A stretch of DNA of 64,000 nucleotides from a virus: positions 1 to 64,000 of the IMG/VR virus record IMGVR_UViG_3300036985_003683. One strand, given 5' to 3'. The notes under the pieces are model-generated. The model was not told the origin of the DNA. It did not search any database and worked only from the letters and a program-made list of their open reading frames with translations. A program made the translations under genes and the position numbers. Shown in pieces: positions 32,384 to 40,006 of the stretch. Each line of letters starts with the position of its first letter. Position 1 is the stretch's first letter.

Positions 32384-35019
32384 CTCTCAGCTTTCTTCTT
32401 GGCGATATACTCGTACACTGTGGCAGTCATAGTCTTGTCGACTTCTTCCCAACGCTTCCCGACTTTCAGATCTACTGGGAAGGAGACGTTACCCAATTGT
32501 GGATAAGCACGTTCCATACAGCTATGCATGATCCACGCGGCTTCGAGAACTTCAGTCGCGGGAGTCTCAACGTACAGGGCGTCATGGTGTGTAATGACTA
32601 GTCCAGAGAGCATCTTCTGAGACTTGTACCGCTGGTGCACCTCTGCAGTGGCAGCGGATAGAAGGTCAGAACCGGAACTCTGAACGCCAAAGTTCACAGC
32701 CTGTCTCTCCATTTCTTCGCGTTGGAACTTACACTGCCATACGAAGCTATCATTCCCACCCGAGTAGCGCTTCATGCGTGAAGGGTCGAAGAACTGGTAT
32801 CCGTACAAGCGTCTCTTCCGTCCGAAGTTGTTGCTGACTTCACCCTTCTCGCGTAAGTCTCCATGTTTAGCATCGAAGTAGCGCTTCAGTCCCTTAAAGC
32901 GTGCGAAGTACTTGTTGATGAACTCCTGTGCCTGAGCCTGGGAGACCTGAATTTCTTCAGCGAGACCGTATGCACTGATACCGTACACGATACCGAAGTT
33001 GATCGCCTTAGCTGCCCTTCTCTGTTGATCCGAAACCTCGTCGTATCCCACTCCGAAGGCTTCACCAGCTACCAGCCTGTGAATGTCACGTCCCGTTCTG
33101 AACGCTTCAAGCATGACCTCTTCTTGACAGACTGAGGCCACCACGCGAAGTTCCAACTGGCTATAGTCCGCTTGAAGTAGCCACCAACCCTCTGGTACTG
33201 TGAAGAGGAGTCGCAGCTGTGCGTACTCGGGGTCCTTGTCAGGATCGGGAATGTTGTGAATCGCAGGTTCTGATGTGGACAACCTACCCGTAACAACAGT
33301 ATGCTGCTTGTAGGATGGATACACTCTCCCAGTACGTTCTACCCAGAACTTGATCATGCCACCCTCGCCATCTTTTCCAGCGAGGTACGTACTGATCTTC
33401 TTCTGGCTCTTTCGTATCTCCATCATAGCCCCCACCACTGGATGTGAGGTAGCTTTCCACAGAGCAGCGAGGACCTCCACGTCGGTCGAAGGTGCTCCAG
33501 ATGCTGTACGCTTGTTCACAGGTAGGCCCAAACCTGGGACGTAAGCCTTTCCATCGATCCCCTTGCCGTCCCATCCTGGAGTGGAAGGTGGCGTAGGCGG
33601 ATTGAAGAACGCTTGAACGAGTTGTGCTGGAGACTGTAGGTTGATCTCCCGTCCGACTAACCTCCATACCTCCTGAGTGTGGGTAGCCTCTCGAACGCGT
33701 TCAGTGGCTTGCAACTCCTCCAAGAGGGTAGCGTCCAACACTATACCCCGGTACTCCATATCCACCAGCGCCCTATTCAAGGGCATAACGATCTGTTCGA
33801 AGAACTGTCGTAGTGGGATAGGTTCCCAGACTCCCTCGTGGAAGTGATCAGTATACTCGTAATCGAGCTGTGCTGATAGCGCGTCCCCTACGCGAATCAG
33901 TGCGTCGGCATCGGCTCCAGAATACGTCCACAACATCTCCTCTGGAAAGTCAGCGTACGTGGTGAGTTTGTTGTTTGCCTTCCACTCTTTCAGTGCGTGA
34001 GAGTAGAGAGGCATATTCGTGTACACGCCCAGTAGGAAGTCCAACCCATGGGGAGTATTTTCCTGGAGGGTGTGATGGCAGAGCATCGTGTCGAAGGTGA
34101 ACGAGTCCAGATTGAACTCCCAACCGTTGGACCTGATGAAGTTGATGTCGAAGATGCCGTTCTGTGCCCACTTGGGTGTAACACTGTTCCAGAACTCTTG
34201 CAGGATGGCCTTGACCTGAACGAACTCTTCCTCGGTCCAAATTCTACGCGCTTTATGTCCCAAGAAGGGAACAACAAAGCCCGTACCTGGATACGCACTG
34301 AACGAAGCGCACAAGATGTTCCAATCTGGAACCAAATTGAAGTCCCAGAAGTTGTACGAGGTAGTTTCCAAGTCGAAACCCACTCGAGGTTGAGTGAGTA
34401 GGTAATCTACCATGGACCTCAGATCTGCCAGGTTAGTTATCACCCGGTAGTCGCCCAACTTCTCTTCTGACCAACCCTCGCGAATCATCCTTCCCAACTT
34501 GCGGAAGTCCTCTAGGATGATGGGATAGTCCTCCCAACGTCGGAACACTGTAGAGGGAGAACTCATACAGTAGACTGTGACTGGTTGGGGAAGAACGTGA
34601 CCGTCAATTTCAGTGATGGGGAAGAATCTTCCCCGCATGTCTGTGATGCCAGTGGTACTCATGACCCCCTGAAGAGCGTCAGCACCCATAACAACTATGA
34701 TCTTGGGTCGGACCAGAACGACTTCGTCAATCAGATGAGGCCTACACGCCTTGTGGTGTTTTACTCCGATCGTCTTATTGGGTAATGGTCGACATCGAAT
34801 GGAGCTGGTAACACGAACCTGAGCACGTGTCAACCCAGCTTCGGCCAATAGGTCATTGAAGAGAAAACCAGCTTCACCCGCTAAGGGGAATCCATGATTC
34901 TCCTCGGCAGCTCCAGGTGGTGGACCCACAAAGAGAATATCACATGGAGCAGGTCCAACGCCCTCCATGCAATTCAACAACATAGACGAAGTGTGAAATT
35001 CACACGCGGTACACGTCAT
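32380..35019 (-). CDS. DNA polymerase A with N-terminal Fe-S uracil-DNA-glycosylase-like domain
   Basis: 879 residues. Residues 1-185 resemble family 4 UDG: CTAC at the start, GPAPCDILFVGPPPGAAEE, RCRPLPNK and KACRPHL give four Fe-S cysteines. Residues about 205-390 are a 3'-5' exonuclease (GFDLETTS, GIFDINFI, YSGADADALI). The polymerase has motif A DYSQLELR and motif B RRAAKAINFGIVYG. In motif C the usual HDE is HDA (ITHHDALYVE), with Glu replaced by Ala. No 5' nuclease domain; FEN is separate. SPO1 polymerase has a similar N-terminal UDG-like domain. It replicates the genome. Confidence 0.9.
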   Translation of the reverse strand: MTCTACEFHTSSMLLNCMEGVGPAPCDILFVGPPPGAAEENHGFPLAGEAGFLFNDLLAEAGLTRAQVRVTSSIRCRPLPNKTIGVKHHKACRPHLIDEVVLVRPKIIVVMGADALQGVMSTTGITDMRGRFFPITEIDGHVLPQPVTVYCMSSPSTVFRRWEDYPIILEDFRKLGRMIREGWSEEKLGDYRVITNLADLRSMVDYLLTQPRVGFDLETTSYNFWDFNLVPDWNILCASFSAYPGTGFVVPFLGHKARRIWTEEEFVQVKAILQEFWNSVTPKWAQNGIFDINFIRSNGWEFNLDSFTFDTMLCHHTLQENTPHGLDFLLGVYTNMPLYSHALKEWKANNKLTTYADFPEEMLWTYSGADADALIRVGDALSAQLDYEYTDHFHEGVWEPIPLRQFFEQIVMPLNRALVDMEYRGIVLDATLLEELQATERVREATHTQEVWRLVGREINLQSPAQLVQAFFNPPTPPSTPGWDGKGIDGKAYVPGLGLPVNKRTASGAPSTDVEVLAALWKATSHPVVGAMMEIRKSQKKISTYLAGKDGEGGMIKFWVERTGRVYPSYKQHTVVTGRLSTSEPAIHNIPDPDKDPEYAQLRLLFTVPEGWWLLQADYSQLELRVVASVCQEEVMLEAFRTGRDIHRLVAGEAFGVGYDEVSDQQRRAAKAINFGIVYGISAYGLAEEIQVSQAQAQEFINKYFARFKGLKRYFDAKHGDLREKGEVSNNFGRKRRLYGYQFFDPSRMKRYSGGNDSFVWQCKFQREEMERQAVNFGVQSSGSDLLSAATAEVHQRYKSQKMLSGLVITHHDALYVETPATEVLEAAWIMHSCMERAYPQLGNVSFPVDLKVGKRWEEVDKTMTATVYEYIAKKKAER

Positions 35020-35021
35020 AC

Positions 35022-35345
35022 CTAGACTCCCAAAATGACCTTCATTACACGTTGCAAGTCAGTGGACAACTCTACGTTAACGTTGTCATCACTAAACTTC
35101 TTGCCCGTGTATATTGTACCGATTACAGCACCGCGATCTTTTGAGTACTTGACGTCACGAACGCTCCCACAACTCACACCGTACATGTCGAGTAGGGGAA
35201 TTGATGATGGTGTACGTAATGCCACCATGCCTAGTGCATCTTCCCCTAGGCCGTGTGTATTGAGTGGGATCAACACAGTAAGTGTAGCCACTTCTGCATC
35301 TTCTCCTGTATGCCAAACTGTCACCGGATCCCATTCACTAGCCAT
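35022..35345 (-). CDS. Small protein between polymerase and aminotransferase genes
   Basis: 107 residues starting MASEWDPVTVWHTGEDAEVA. Beta-rich, ending LSTDLQRVMKVILGV. No recognised family. It overlaps the aminotransferase gene by eight bases and ends just before the polymerase start. It may be a binding partner of one neighbour, but nothing in the sequence shows this. Confidence 0.6.
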   Translation of the reverse strand: MASEWDPVTVWHTGEDAEVATLTVLIPLNTHGLGEDALGMVALRTPSSIPLLDMYGVSCGSVRDVKYSKDRGAVIGTIYTGKKFSDDNVNVELSTDLQRVMKVILGV

Positions 35346-36426
35346 CTAGTACCTCCAACATCTTAGTAAGGGTGTGCCCAAAGTCTACAAGGGACATGAT
35401 CAAGTGTGGAGTGAGTATGATCCAAGGACCAAAGTGATTCACAAGGATGCCCGCCTTGCGCAACTCCAGAGCTGCCCTGGTGGCATCTCCTACGTGGATG
35501 TGTATCATACTTCCAGTGACGCGTACATTCCAATCCTTGAATGTCTCAATGACCAACATTCCCATATTGTAGGAGCGTTGAGCTAGGCACAACTCACTAC
35601 CGTGCCCCTGCTTGATGGTTTCAATCACATTGAGACCTACCTGAGCTGCCCTTGGACTGATCGAAGGCCACCCGCGCGGTGGTTTGTAGCAGTCTTCATA
35701 CCCTGACGCATGGCCTAGGGCACATAGTGGGAGGCCCTGGCCTAGTGACTCTGACGCTATCACGATATCCGCGTGGTGGTGGGCCCCTGAAATGAAGCCT
35801 GTGATCCCGCATCGTGCAAATGACGTGGCACTCTCATCTACGATGACAAATGCCCCGATCTGTTCCGACAGGGACTTGATACGTTCCATCACTTCGTAAC
35901 CAAGGGCAAGTCCCGTGCGTCTCTGCACCGGCTCATAGATGATCGCATCGTACTCTCTGAGTAAGATGTCGGGTACTATATCCCCAGTTAATATATCCGG
36001 AGATAGGGGGCAGGTTTGGAATGGTGCTCTGAAATGGGCGTTTGGTTCTGAGAACTGCTCAGTAGTAATACTCCCCCCATGCTCCCCATCGTCCACATAG
36101 ATCACGCGACGCGCTAGTGCTCCCACAAGTTGTTCGCGGAAAGCAAAAACGCACCGAAGAGCCATTTCGACTGCTTCGGTGCGTGAATGTGTGAAACGCC
36201 AAGTGTTCATCTGTGGATACAGATCACACATGGCTCCTTGTAAACGTTCGACATGCCTGTGTCCAAGTGGACCACAGTGAATGGGAGCTTCAGATACGAG
36301 AGCTCCAGGCCAGTTATGACCTAGAGAAATCTCACCAGCGTTACCACCAGCCAGGTCGATGATAACAGTACCATCTTCCAGTCTATAACTCCAACCCCGG
36401 GCGGAGAAGGTATTTTGAGTAAGCAC
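35338..36426 (-). CDS. Class III aminotransferase-like protein without the PLP lysine
   Basis: 362 residues from GTG 36426 (AAGGAAG upstream). The fold is recognisable: FTHSRTEAVEMALRCV is the phosphate-binding motif, IIYEPVQRR the E-P region, and VIVDESATSFARCG the D-E motif with D197 for the PLP ring nitrogen. Then ASESLGQGLPLCALG aligns with the lysine loop (x-G-K-x-x-G-G-G-x-P), but the Schiff-base lysine position is E226. It may have lost transamination, become a sugar dehydratase-like or binding protein, or use a cofactor differently. It is next to dpdA. Confidence 0.75.
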   Translation of the reverse strand: MLTQNTFSARGWSYRLEDGTVIIDLAGGNAGEISLGHNWPGALVSEAPIHCGPLGHRHVERLQGAMCDLYPQMNTWRFTHSRTEAVEMALRCVFAFREQLVGALARRVIYVDDGEHGGSITTEQFSEPNAHFRAPFQTCPLSPDILTGDIVPDILLREYDAIIYEPVQRRTGLALGYEVMERIKSLSEQIGAFVIVDESATSFARCGITGFISGAHHHADIVIASESLGQGLPLCALGHASGYEDCYKPPRGWPSISPRAAQVGLNVIETIKQGHGSELCLAQRSYNMGMLVIETFKDWNVRVTGSMIHIHVGDATRAALELRKAGILVNHFGPWIILTPHLIMSLVDFGHTLTKMLEVLDG

Positions 36427-36429
36427 AGA

Positions 36430-37368
36430 TTACGCTTCCTTGAGAGATGACAGTCTGTCCAATGACTCCCATGACATGGAGTTCTCAACACCTCTGCACA
36501 GTTCCAAGAACCTACATACGTTGTTAGCGATCAGGGCGCGTTCTGCCCTCACCAGTTCGCCTCCAAAGTTCATCTTGAAGTGAGGCTTGACAGAGCCCAT
36601 ATGCAGAGGCCTTCCCTCGACTCCCAATTGCACTGCGAAGGAGGTGTCGATGCTTCTGATCAGGGGATGGATTCTGTAGTGAGGGATGGCCTTGGGCGAT
36701 CGCAGTCCCAGCAGGTGGATAGGCTTCTTCAATGGCCCGCGGTGTATGAACTCGAAACGTGCGTCCCCTGTCAGACTGAGATCTGCTGAAACTCCCAATC
36801 CACCCGAGAGTAGATTGATCAGAGCCAAACGGGCTGTCTCGGATTCATCACCAATTCCAAAGTCGGTCAACACGCCGCGCATGTCGTGTGGAATCTCACA
36901 ATAGGAGACTCCGATGACATCCACTCGTGGATTCTCTTCCATCCACTGAAAGCAGTACAACCATTCGCGAAGGGACTTGCCCTGCACCACTCCTTGTATC
37001 GCAAATGGAAAGTCGTCAGACATTTCCAAGAAGGTTTCCATCCCGTGAATGGTGCGTTCCATGTCGTTCAGAAAGTCTGTTGGAATGACTTCGTCGGCGT
37101 CCAACGTGGTAGCGATGTCGAGCAACTTACGATTGGTAGGCGGATTCTGTGGGTCCTCGAAAATGCCCGAGTCCACTACGCGGTACCGGTGAGGAGGTCG
37201 CTCAGCTACGAACATTTCGCGATACTTAACATCGCGAATGGCAGTGAGTCCAATGAGGAAATCGAAATCAGTGAACTCGTTCACTACGCTGTGTACACAC
37301 AGTGGGTACTCAGCAGCTACCTTGAGTGTGCGCGAATCGCAAGGCATCACTCGGACTTTAGACGTCAT
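36430..37368 (-). CDS. dpdA: DpdA-like DNA 7-deazaguanine transglycosylase
   Basis: 312 residues from ATG 37368 (GGGAGAG upstream). It is a TGT-family TIM barrel like phage DpdA: VVDSGIFEDP (family S-D-S-G-x-F), DADEVIPTDFLND with the likely nucleophile Asp, FAIQGVVQGKSLREWLYCF, and KPIHLLGLRSPKAIPHYR. DpdA exchanges guanine in DNA for a 7-deazaguanine such as preQ0. The zinc-binding C-terminus of tRNA TGT enzymes is not visible. FolE, QueD and QueE in the same unit support the pathway. Confidence 0.8.
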   Translation of the reverse strand: MTSKVRVMPCDSRTLKVAAEYPLCVHSVVNEFTDFDFLIGLTAIRDVKYREMFVAERPPHRYRVVDSGIFEDPQNPPTNRKLLDIATTLDADEVIPTDFLNDMERTIHGMETFLEMSDDFPFAIQGVVQGKSLREWLYCFQWMEENPRVDVIGVSYCEIPHDMRGVLTDFGIGDESETARLALINLLSGGLGVSADLSLTGDARFEFIHRGPLKKPIHLLGLRSPKAIPHYRIHPLIRSIDTSFAVQLGVEGRPLHMGSVKPHFKMNFGGELVRAERALIANNVCRFLELCRGVENSMSWESLDRLSSLKEA

Positions 37369-37672
37369 TATCAGTTCTCTCCCTGTTCCAAATTTCTTGA
37401 CCCAATAGGCCATACCCAGCCAAATCTGAATACGGATTCTCTTCGTCCACTCTACGGTTGGGGCTAGCGATCCTCACCATCTTGTCAAACATGCGAGCCA
37501 AGAGTAACGCGTGATTGTAATCGGCACCTGACATACCCTGGGGGTACAGCAAGCGTAGGAACTCCCCAGTAAGAGCAAAGGCTTCTCCATACTGGACGTT
37601 CTTGACATCTACCAATTGGCCAATTTCAACTGCAAGCTTTTCGAATGGACCTGGATCGCGCTCGTTGGTCAT
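37358..37672 (-). CDS. Small phage protein with KNVQYG...YPxG pattern
   Basis: 104 residues from ATG 37672. DVKNVQYGEAFALTGEFLRL and YNHALLLARMFDKMVRIAS, then NPYSDLAGYGLLGQEIW, recall small helical phage proteins related to the MazG/DUF6378 type. The acidic metal motif is incomplete, so I do not call enzyme activity. It ends inside the dpdA start region (11-base overlap), so it is translated with it. Confidence 0.55.
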   Translation of the reverse strand: MTNERDPGPFEKLAVEIGQLVDVKNVQYGEAFALTGEFLRLLYPQGMSGADYNHALLLARMFDKMVRIASPNRRVDEENPYSDLAGYGLLGQEIWNRERTDNDV

Positions 37673-37706
37673 ACCACACCCCAATAAGTTGGACGCTACC
37701 TAAATT

Positions 37707-38303
37707 CTACCGTGAAGTCAACTCAACAATCTTGAAGAATTCATCCTTCAAGGTGGTCTCAGACAGCATCTTACCCCGCATAGCGGACGTGGTGGTGTTG
37801 TGCCCTGGAGACTTAACTCCCCGCATAGACATACAGAGATGTTCACCACTCATCACAACGGCGACCGCTGCTGGGTTCAGCTTCTCCACAAGCAAGTCTG
37901 CGATCTCCTCAGTGAGGCGCTCTTGAACTTGCAATTTGGCAGAGAGGTGTTGCACTGTTCGAGCTAACTTGGACAGTCCACACAACTTATCACTGGGCAG
38001 GTATCCAATGTGACACTTCCCGAAGAAGGGCACCATGTGATGGGAACACAGCGAGTAGTATGTGATCCCCGTGGTCACAACAAGTGAAGGTTCTGCCCCC
38101 TCATCAAGTGGAAATGTGGTGAAGTTGAAATCGGGCTCCTTGTACCCCCGAAGCAGTTCGTGATACATCTTGGCGACACGTTTAGGCGTATCCACAAAAT
38201 GTGAATCCTCTACGGGAGCTCCGCACCTCTGCATGAACTCTCGGAACAGAGCCTCGGTATCAACGTGTGCGAGTTCAGGATTCGAGCGGGATATGGCTGG
38301 CAT
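37707..38303 (-). CDS. folE: GTP cyclohydrolase I
   Basis: 198 residues from ATG 38303; the ORF extends seven codons upstream without support. Zinc and catalytic residues are visible in SLCSHHMVPFFGKCHIGYLP and GEHLCMSMRGV, and LSKLARTVQHLSAKLQVQER is a family hallmark. Length fits FolE (about 200). It makes 7,8-dihydroneopterin triphosphate from GTP, the first step to preQ0 (and folate). It overlaps the methyltransferase gene by 29 bases. Confidence 0.93.
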   Translation of the reverse strand: MPAISRSNPELAHVDTEALFREFMQRCGAPVEDSHFVDTPKRVAKMYHELLRGYKEPDFNFTTFPLDEGAEPSLVVTTGITYYSLCSHHMVPFFGKCHIGYLPSDKLCGLSKLARTVQHLSAKLQVQERLTEEIADLLVEKLNPAAVAVVMSGEHLCMSMRGVKSPGHNTTTSAMRGKMLSETTLKDEFFKIVELTSR

Positions 38304-38850
38304 GTCTGGACCTTTTGTAAACACATACTGAGACGTGGGGTTCGAATTCCCAATCGCGTTTAGAGATCAACGTGACGTTATTCGCAGTTGCCCAAGACTC
38401 AAAGGAGTTGCGGAAATTGAAATTAGGAAAGTCACTTGGACTTTCCGACTCTAGGAGGAACAAGTATGCCCAATGTGACTCCTGTAGGAGTTGTAAGTGG
38501 GCTGGGAAGTTCTCAGGGGGAATGTGCTGCATTACGTAGCACGAGAGAACAGCGGTTACGTCGAAGGGAGTGCCGTAGGGAAGAACCTCCAATGGTGTTG
38601 TACACGCTTGTGGCATGTTGATGTTGCGGTCTATGGATATGACGTGAAAGCGCGTACTCAGGGGCTGTGATACCCGTCCCACGCCACACCCCAAATCTGC
38701 TACTCGTCTTCCCTCACTAACGTACACAGAAATCAGGTCCATGATGGCACGAGGTTCGTCATACCATTTGCGGAGGGTCATCAGTCCACCTGTGGAGGCA
38801 GCGTGGGCTTCTTCCCCTTCCAAGTTGGCCCAATCAGTGACGGTCTTCAT
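38275..38850 (-). CDS. Class I SAM methyltransferase
   Basis: 191 residues from ATG 38850, overlapping the queD stop as ATGA. Motif I is VADLGCGVGRVSQPL, then ISIDRNINMP and VTAVLSCYVMQHIPPENF, all Methyltransf_11-like. The substrate is unknown. Because it lies between queD and folE, a role in modifying the deazaguanine or DNA is possible, but this is inference from position. Confidence 0.75.
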   Translation of the reverse strand: MKTVTDWANLEGEEAHAASTGGLMTLRKWYDEPRAIMDLISVYVSEGRRVADLGCGVGRVSQPLSTRFHVISIDRNINMPQACTTPLEVLPYGTPFDVTAVLSCYVMQHIPPENFPAHLQLLQESHWAYLFLLESESPSDFPNFNFRNSFESWATANNVTLISKRDWEFEPHVSVCVYKRSRHASHIPLES

Positions 38851-39287
38851 AGAGAGACTTCCGCGAAGCAGTTTTCTGTCTCCCACAGTGTAACCTTCAC
38901 TATGGTGATATCACAATCTGCGAATACGTGTGGACACACACTCGTCAGTAGGAACTTTGCCATGTTCTCGGCAGTGGGGTTGTCTGGGAGTACAAAGTAC
39001 TTCTGATTAACTGCATCGCCATGTGTCCACACAGTCACCAGAGGATCGTTCTGGAAGAGGATCATTCCATGATCCCAATTGTCATCGATCCACCGACCGA
39101 GTTTCTCCTTGATTACACCGAAATCGATGATTCTGCCCAGGGTGTCCAATTCTGGAGCGTATGCTTCCACGAGTAGGACATAGTTGTGTCCGTGTAGGTT
39201 GTTACACTTGCTTTCGTGCAGGTGTACACGATGCCCCGAACAGAACTGGAATCGACGTGTGCAGGAGATTCTAGGACTTTTTACCAC
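38847..39287 (-). CDS. queD: 6-carboxy-tetrahydropterin synthase
   Basis: 146 residues from GTG 39287 with GAGGAC upstream. An upstream ORF extension runs through the operator and promoter and cannot be translated from that promoter. FCSGHRVHL, CNNLHGHNY and DNWDHGMIL carry the zinc histidines (H19, H32, H34) and Cys28 of QueD. It converts dihydroneopterin triphosphate into 6-carboxy-tetrahydropterin, the substrate of QueE. It is the first gene after the operator-like element. Confidence 0.9.
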   Translation of the reverse strand: MVKSPRISCTRRFQFCSGHRVHLHESKCNNLHGHNYVLLVEAYAPELDTLGRIIDFGVIKEKLGRWIDDNWDHGMILFQNDPLVTVWTHGDAVNQKYFVLPDNPTAENMAKFLLTSVCPHVFADCDITIVKVTLWETENCFAEVSL

Positions 39288-39308
39288 TGTGTCCTCACTT
39301 TTAAGCGT

Positions 39309-39331
39309 TTTATACCAACGTATACAGTTGG
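39309..39331 (-). promoter_or_regulatory. Operator-promoter of queD, copy 2 of a 23-bp repeat
   Basis: Identical to 8651-8673 over 23 bases: near-palindrome CCAACTGTATACGTTGG (39315-39331), then TATAAA (39309-39314). The start codon GTG lies at 39287. Just upstream of both copies a TTTWATGTTG stretch is seen at similar distance. Confidence 0.7.
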
Positions 39332-39393
39332 TTGAAATTCGAGCAACATTAAATACCCGCCACGAGGCACCAAAGATCCTCGATAATGCAGAC

Positions 39394-39426
39394 AAAAGGG
39401 CGACTGACACATAGTCAGTCGCCCTT
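39394..39426 (-). terminator. Hairpin terminator between sigma and queD genes
   Basis: Stem AAGGGCGACTGAC / GTCAGTCGCCCTT (13 bp, five-base loop), then TTG on the minus strand. The T-run is short, so it may be partial or need Rho. It ends the sigma-gene transcript before the queD operator. Confidence 0.7.
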
Positions 39427-39466
39427 GATTGTGATTCAGATTAGAATCGCAGTCGCCGAGTAGGGA

Positions 39467-40006
39467 CTAAGCAGCTCGCAGAGCGAGGTGGTAGTGCTTC
39501 TTGCCTTCAACTTCAGTGCAGATGAGTTCGTTGCTGGCGATAAGCGCTTCAACAGCACCTTCCTTGAGCGAATGACGTCGGACTGAAACTTCCTTGGTCG
39601 CTTCGCCGTCAACAACATTTTCCTTGACTGCAGAGTGATCTTCCAAGTGACCCTTGGCACGAAGTGCAACGATCAGATCGGCAGCGCGAGTACCCTTGTT
39701 GGCTGGAAACTCGTTCGCAATACTCTGTGCGAGTTCTTCGCGTGAATGTGGACCGGACATCAGCTTTTCGAAAGCGACGTCCATCATGGTTCGGCGTACC
39801 TTCTTCTCAGCTGGTACAGTTGGTGCGGCAGTTGCTGGCGCGTCAGACATGGCAGTATTCCTCAACATAAAACTTCTTGGAACTCCTGAAGGAACTGTTC
39901 CTCCAGTTTCTATGCGCACTTTGGAGCACGCGTCAAAATCAACACAGGCATTACACTCTGAAGCAGCTCCGTTTGGATGTAACCCAAAGCAGTCGTTCTC
40001 AATCAC
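39467..40006 (-). CDS. Possible internally started C-terminal product
   Basis: Same frame as the sigma-like gene. TATAAT (40031-40036) is followed by AAAGGAG and GTG 40006, giving 179 residues: VIENDCFGLHPNG..., the Cys cluster, an Ala/Pro-rich linker and the C-terminal winged-helix-like region. The promoter and ribosome site match the style of real starts in this phage. It could be a DNA-binding regulator made separately from the full protein. Confidence 0.45.
   Translation of the reverse strand: MIENDCFGLHPNGAASECNACVDFDACSKVRIETGGTVPSGVPRSFMLRNTAMSDAPATAAPTVPAEKKVRRTMMDVAFEKLMSGPHSREELAQSIANEFPANKGTRAADLIVALRAKGHLEDHSAVKENVVDGEATKEVSVRRHSLKEGAVEALIASNELICTEVEGKKHYHLALRAA

Noticed and set aside
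36886-37467. Plus-strand frame of 193 codons opposite dpdA
   Set aside because: Antisense to dpdA; no promoter or start signal.
37704-37709. TAGAAT at the folE stop, similar to promoter boxes
   Set aside because: The TAG is the folE stop codon and no GTGTYGT stretch precedes it.
28186-39331. A QueC gene in the preQ0 unit
   Set aside because: No protein with the PP-loop SGGxDS motif was seen; the nucleotidyltransferase at 31506 has an H-x-G-H motif instead.
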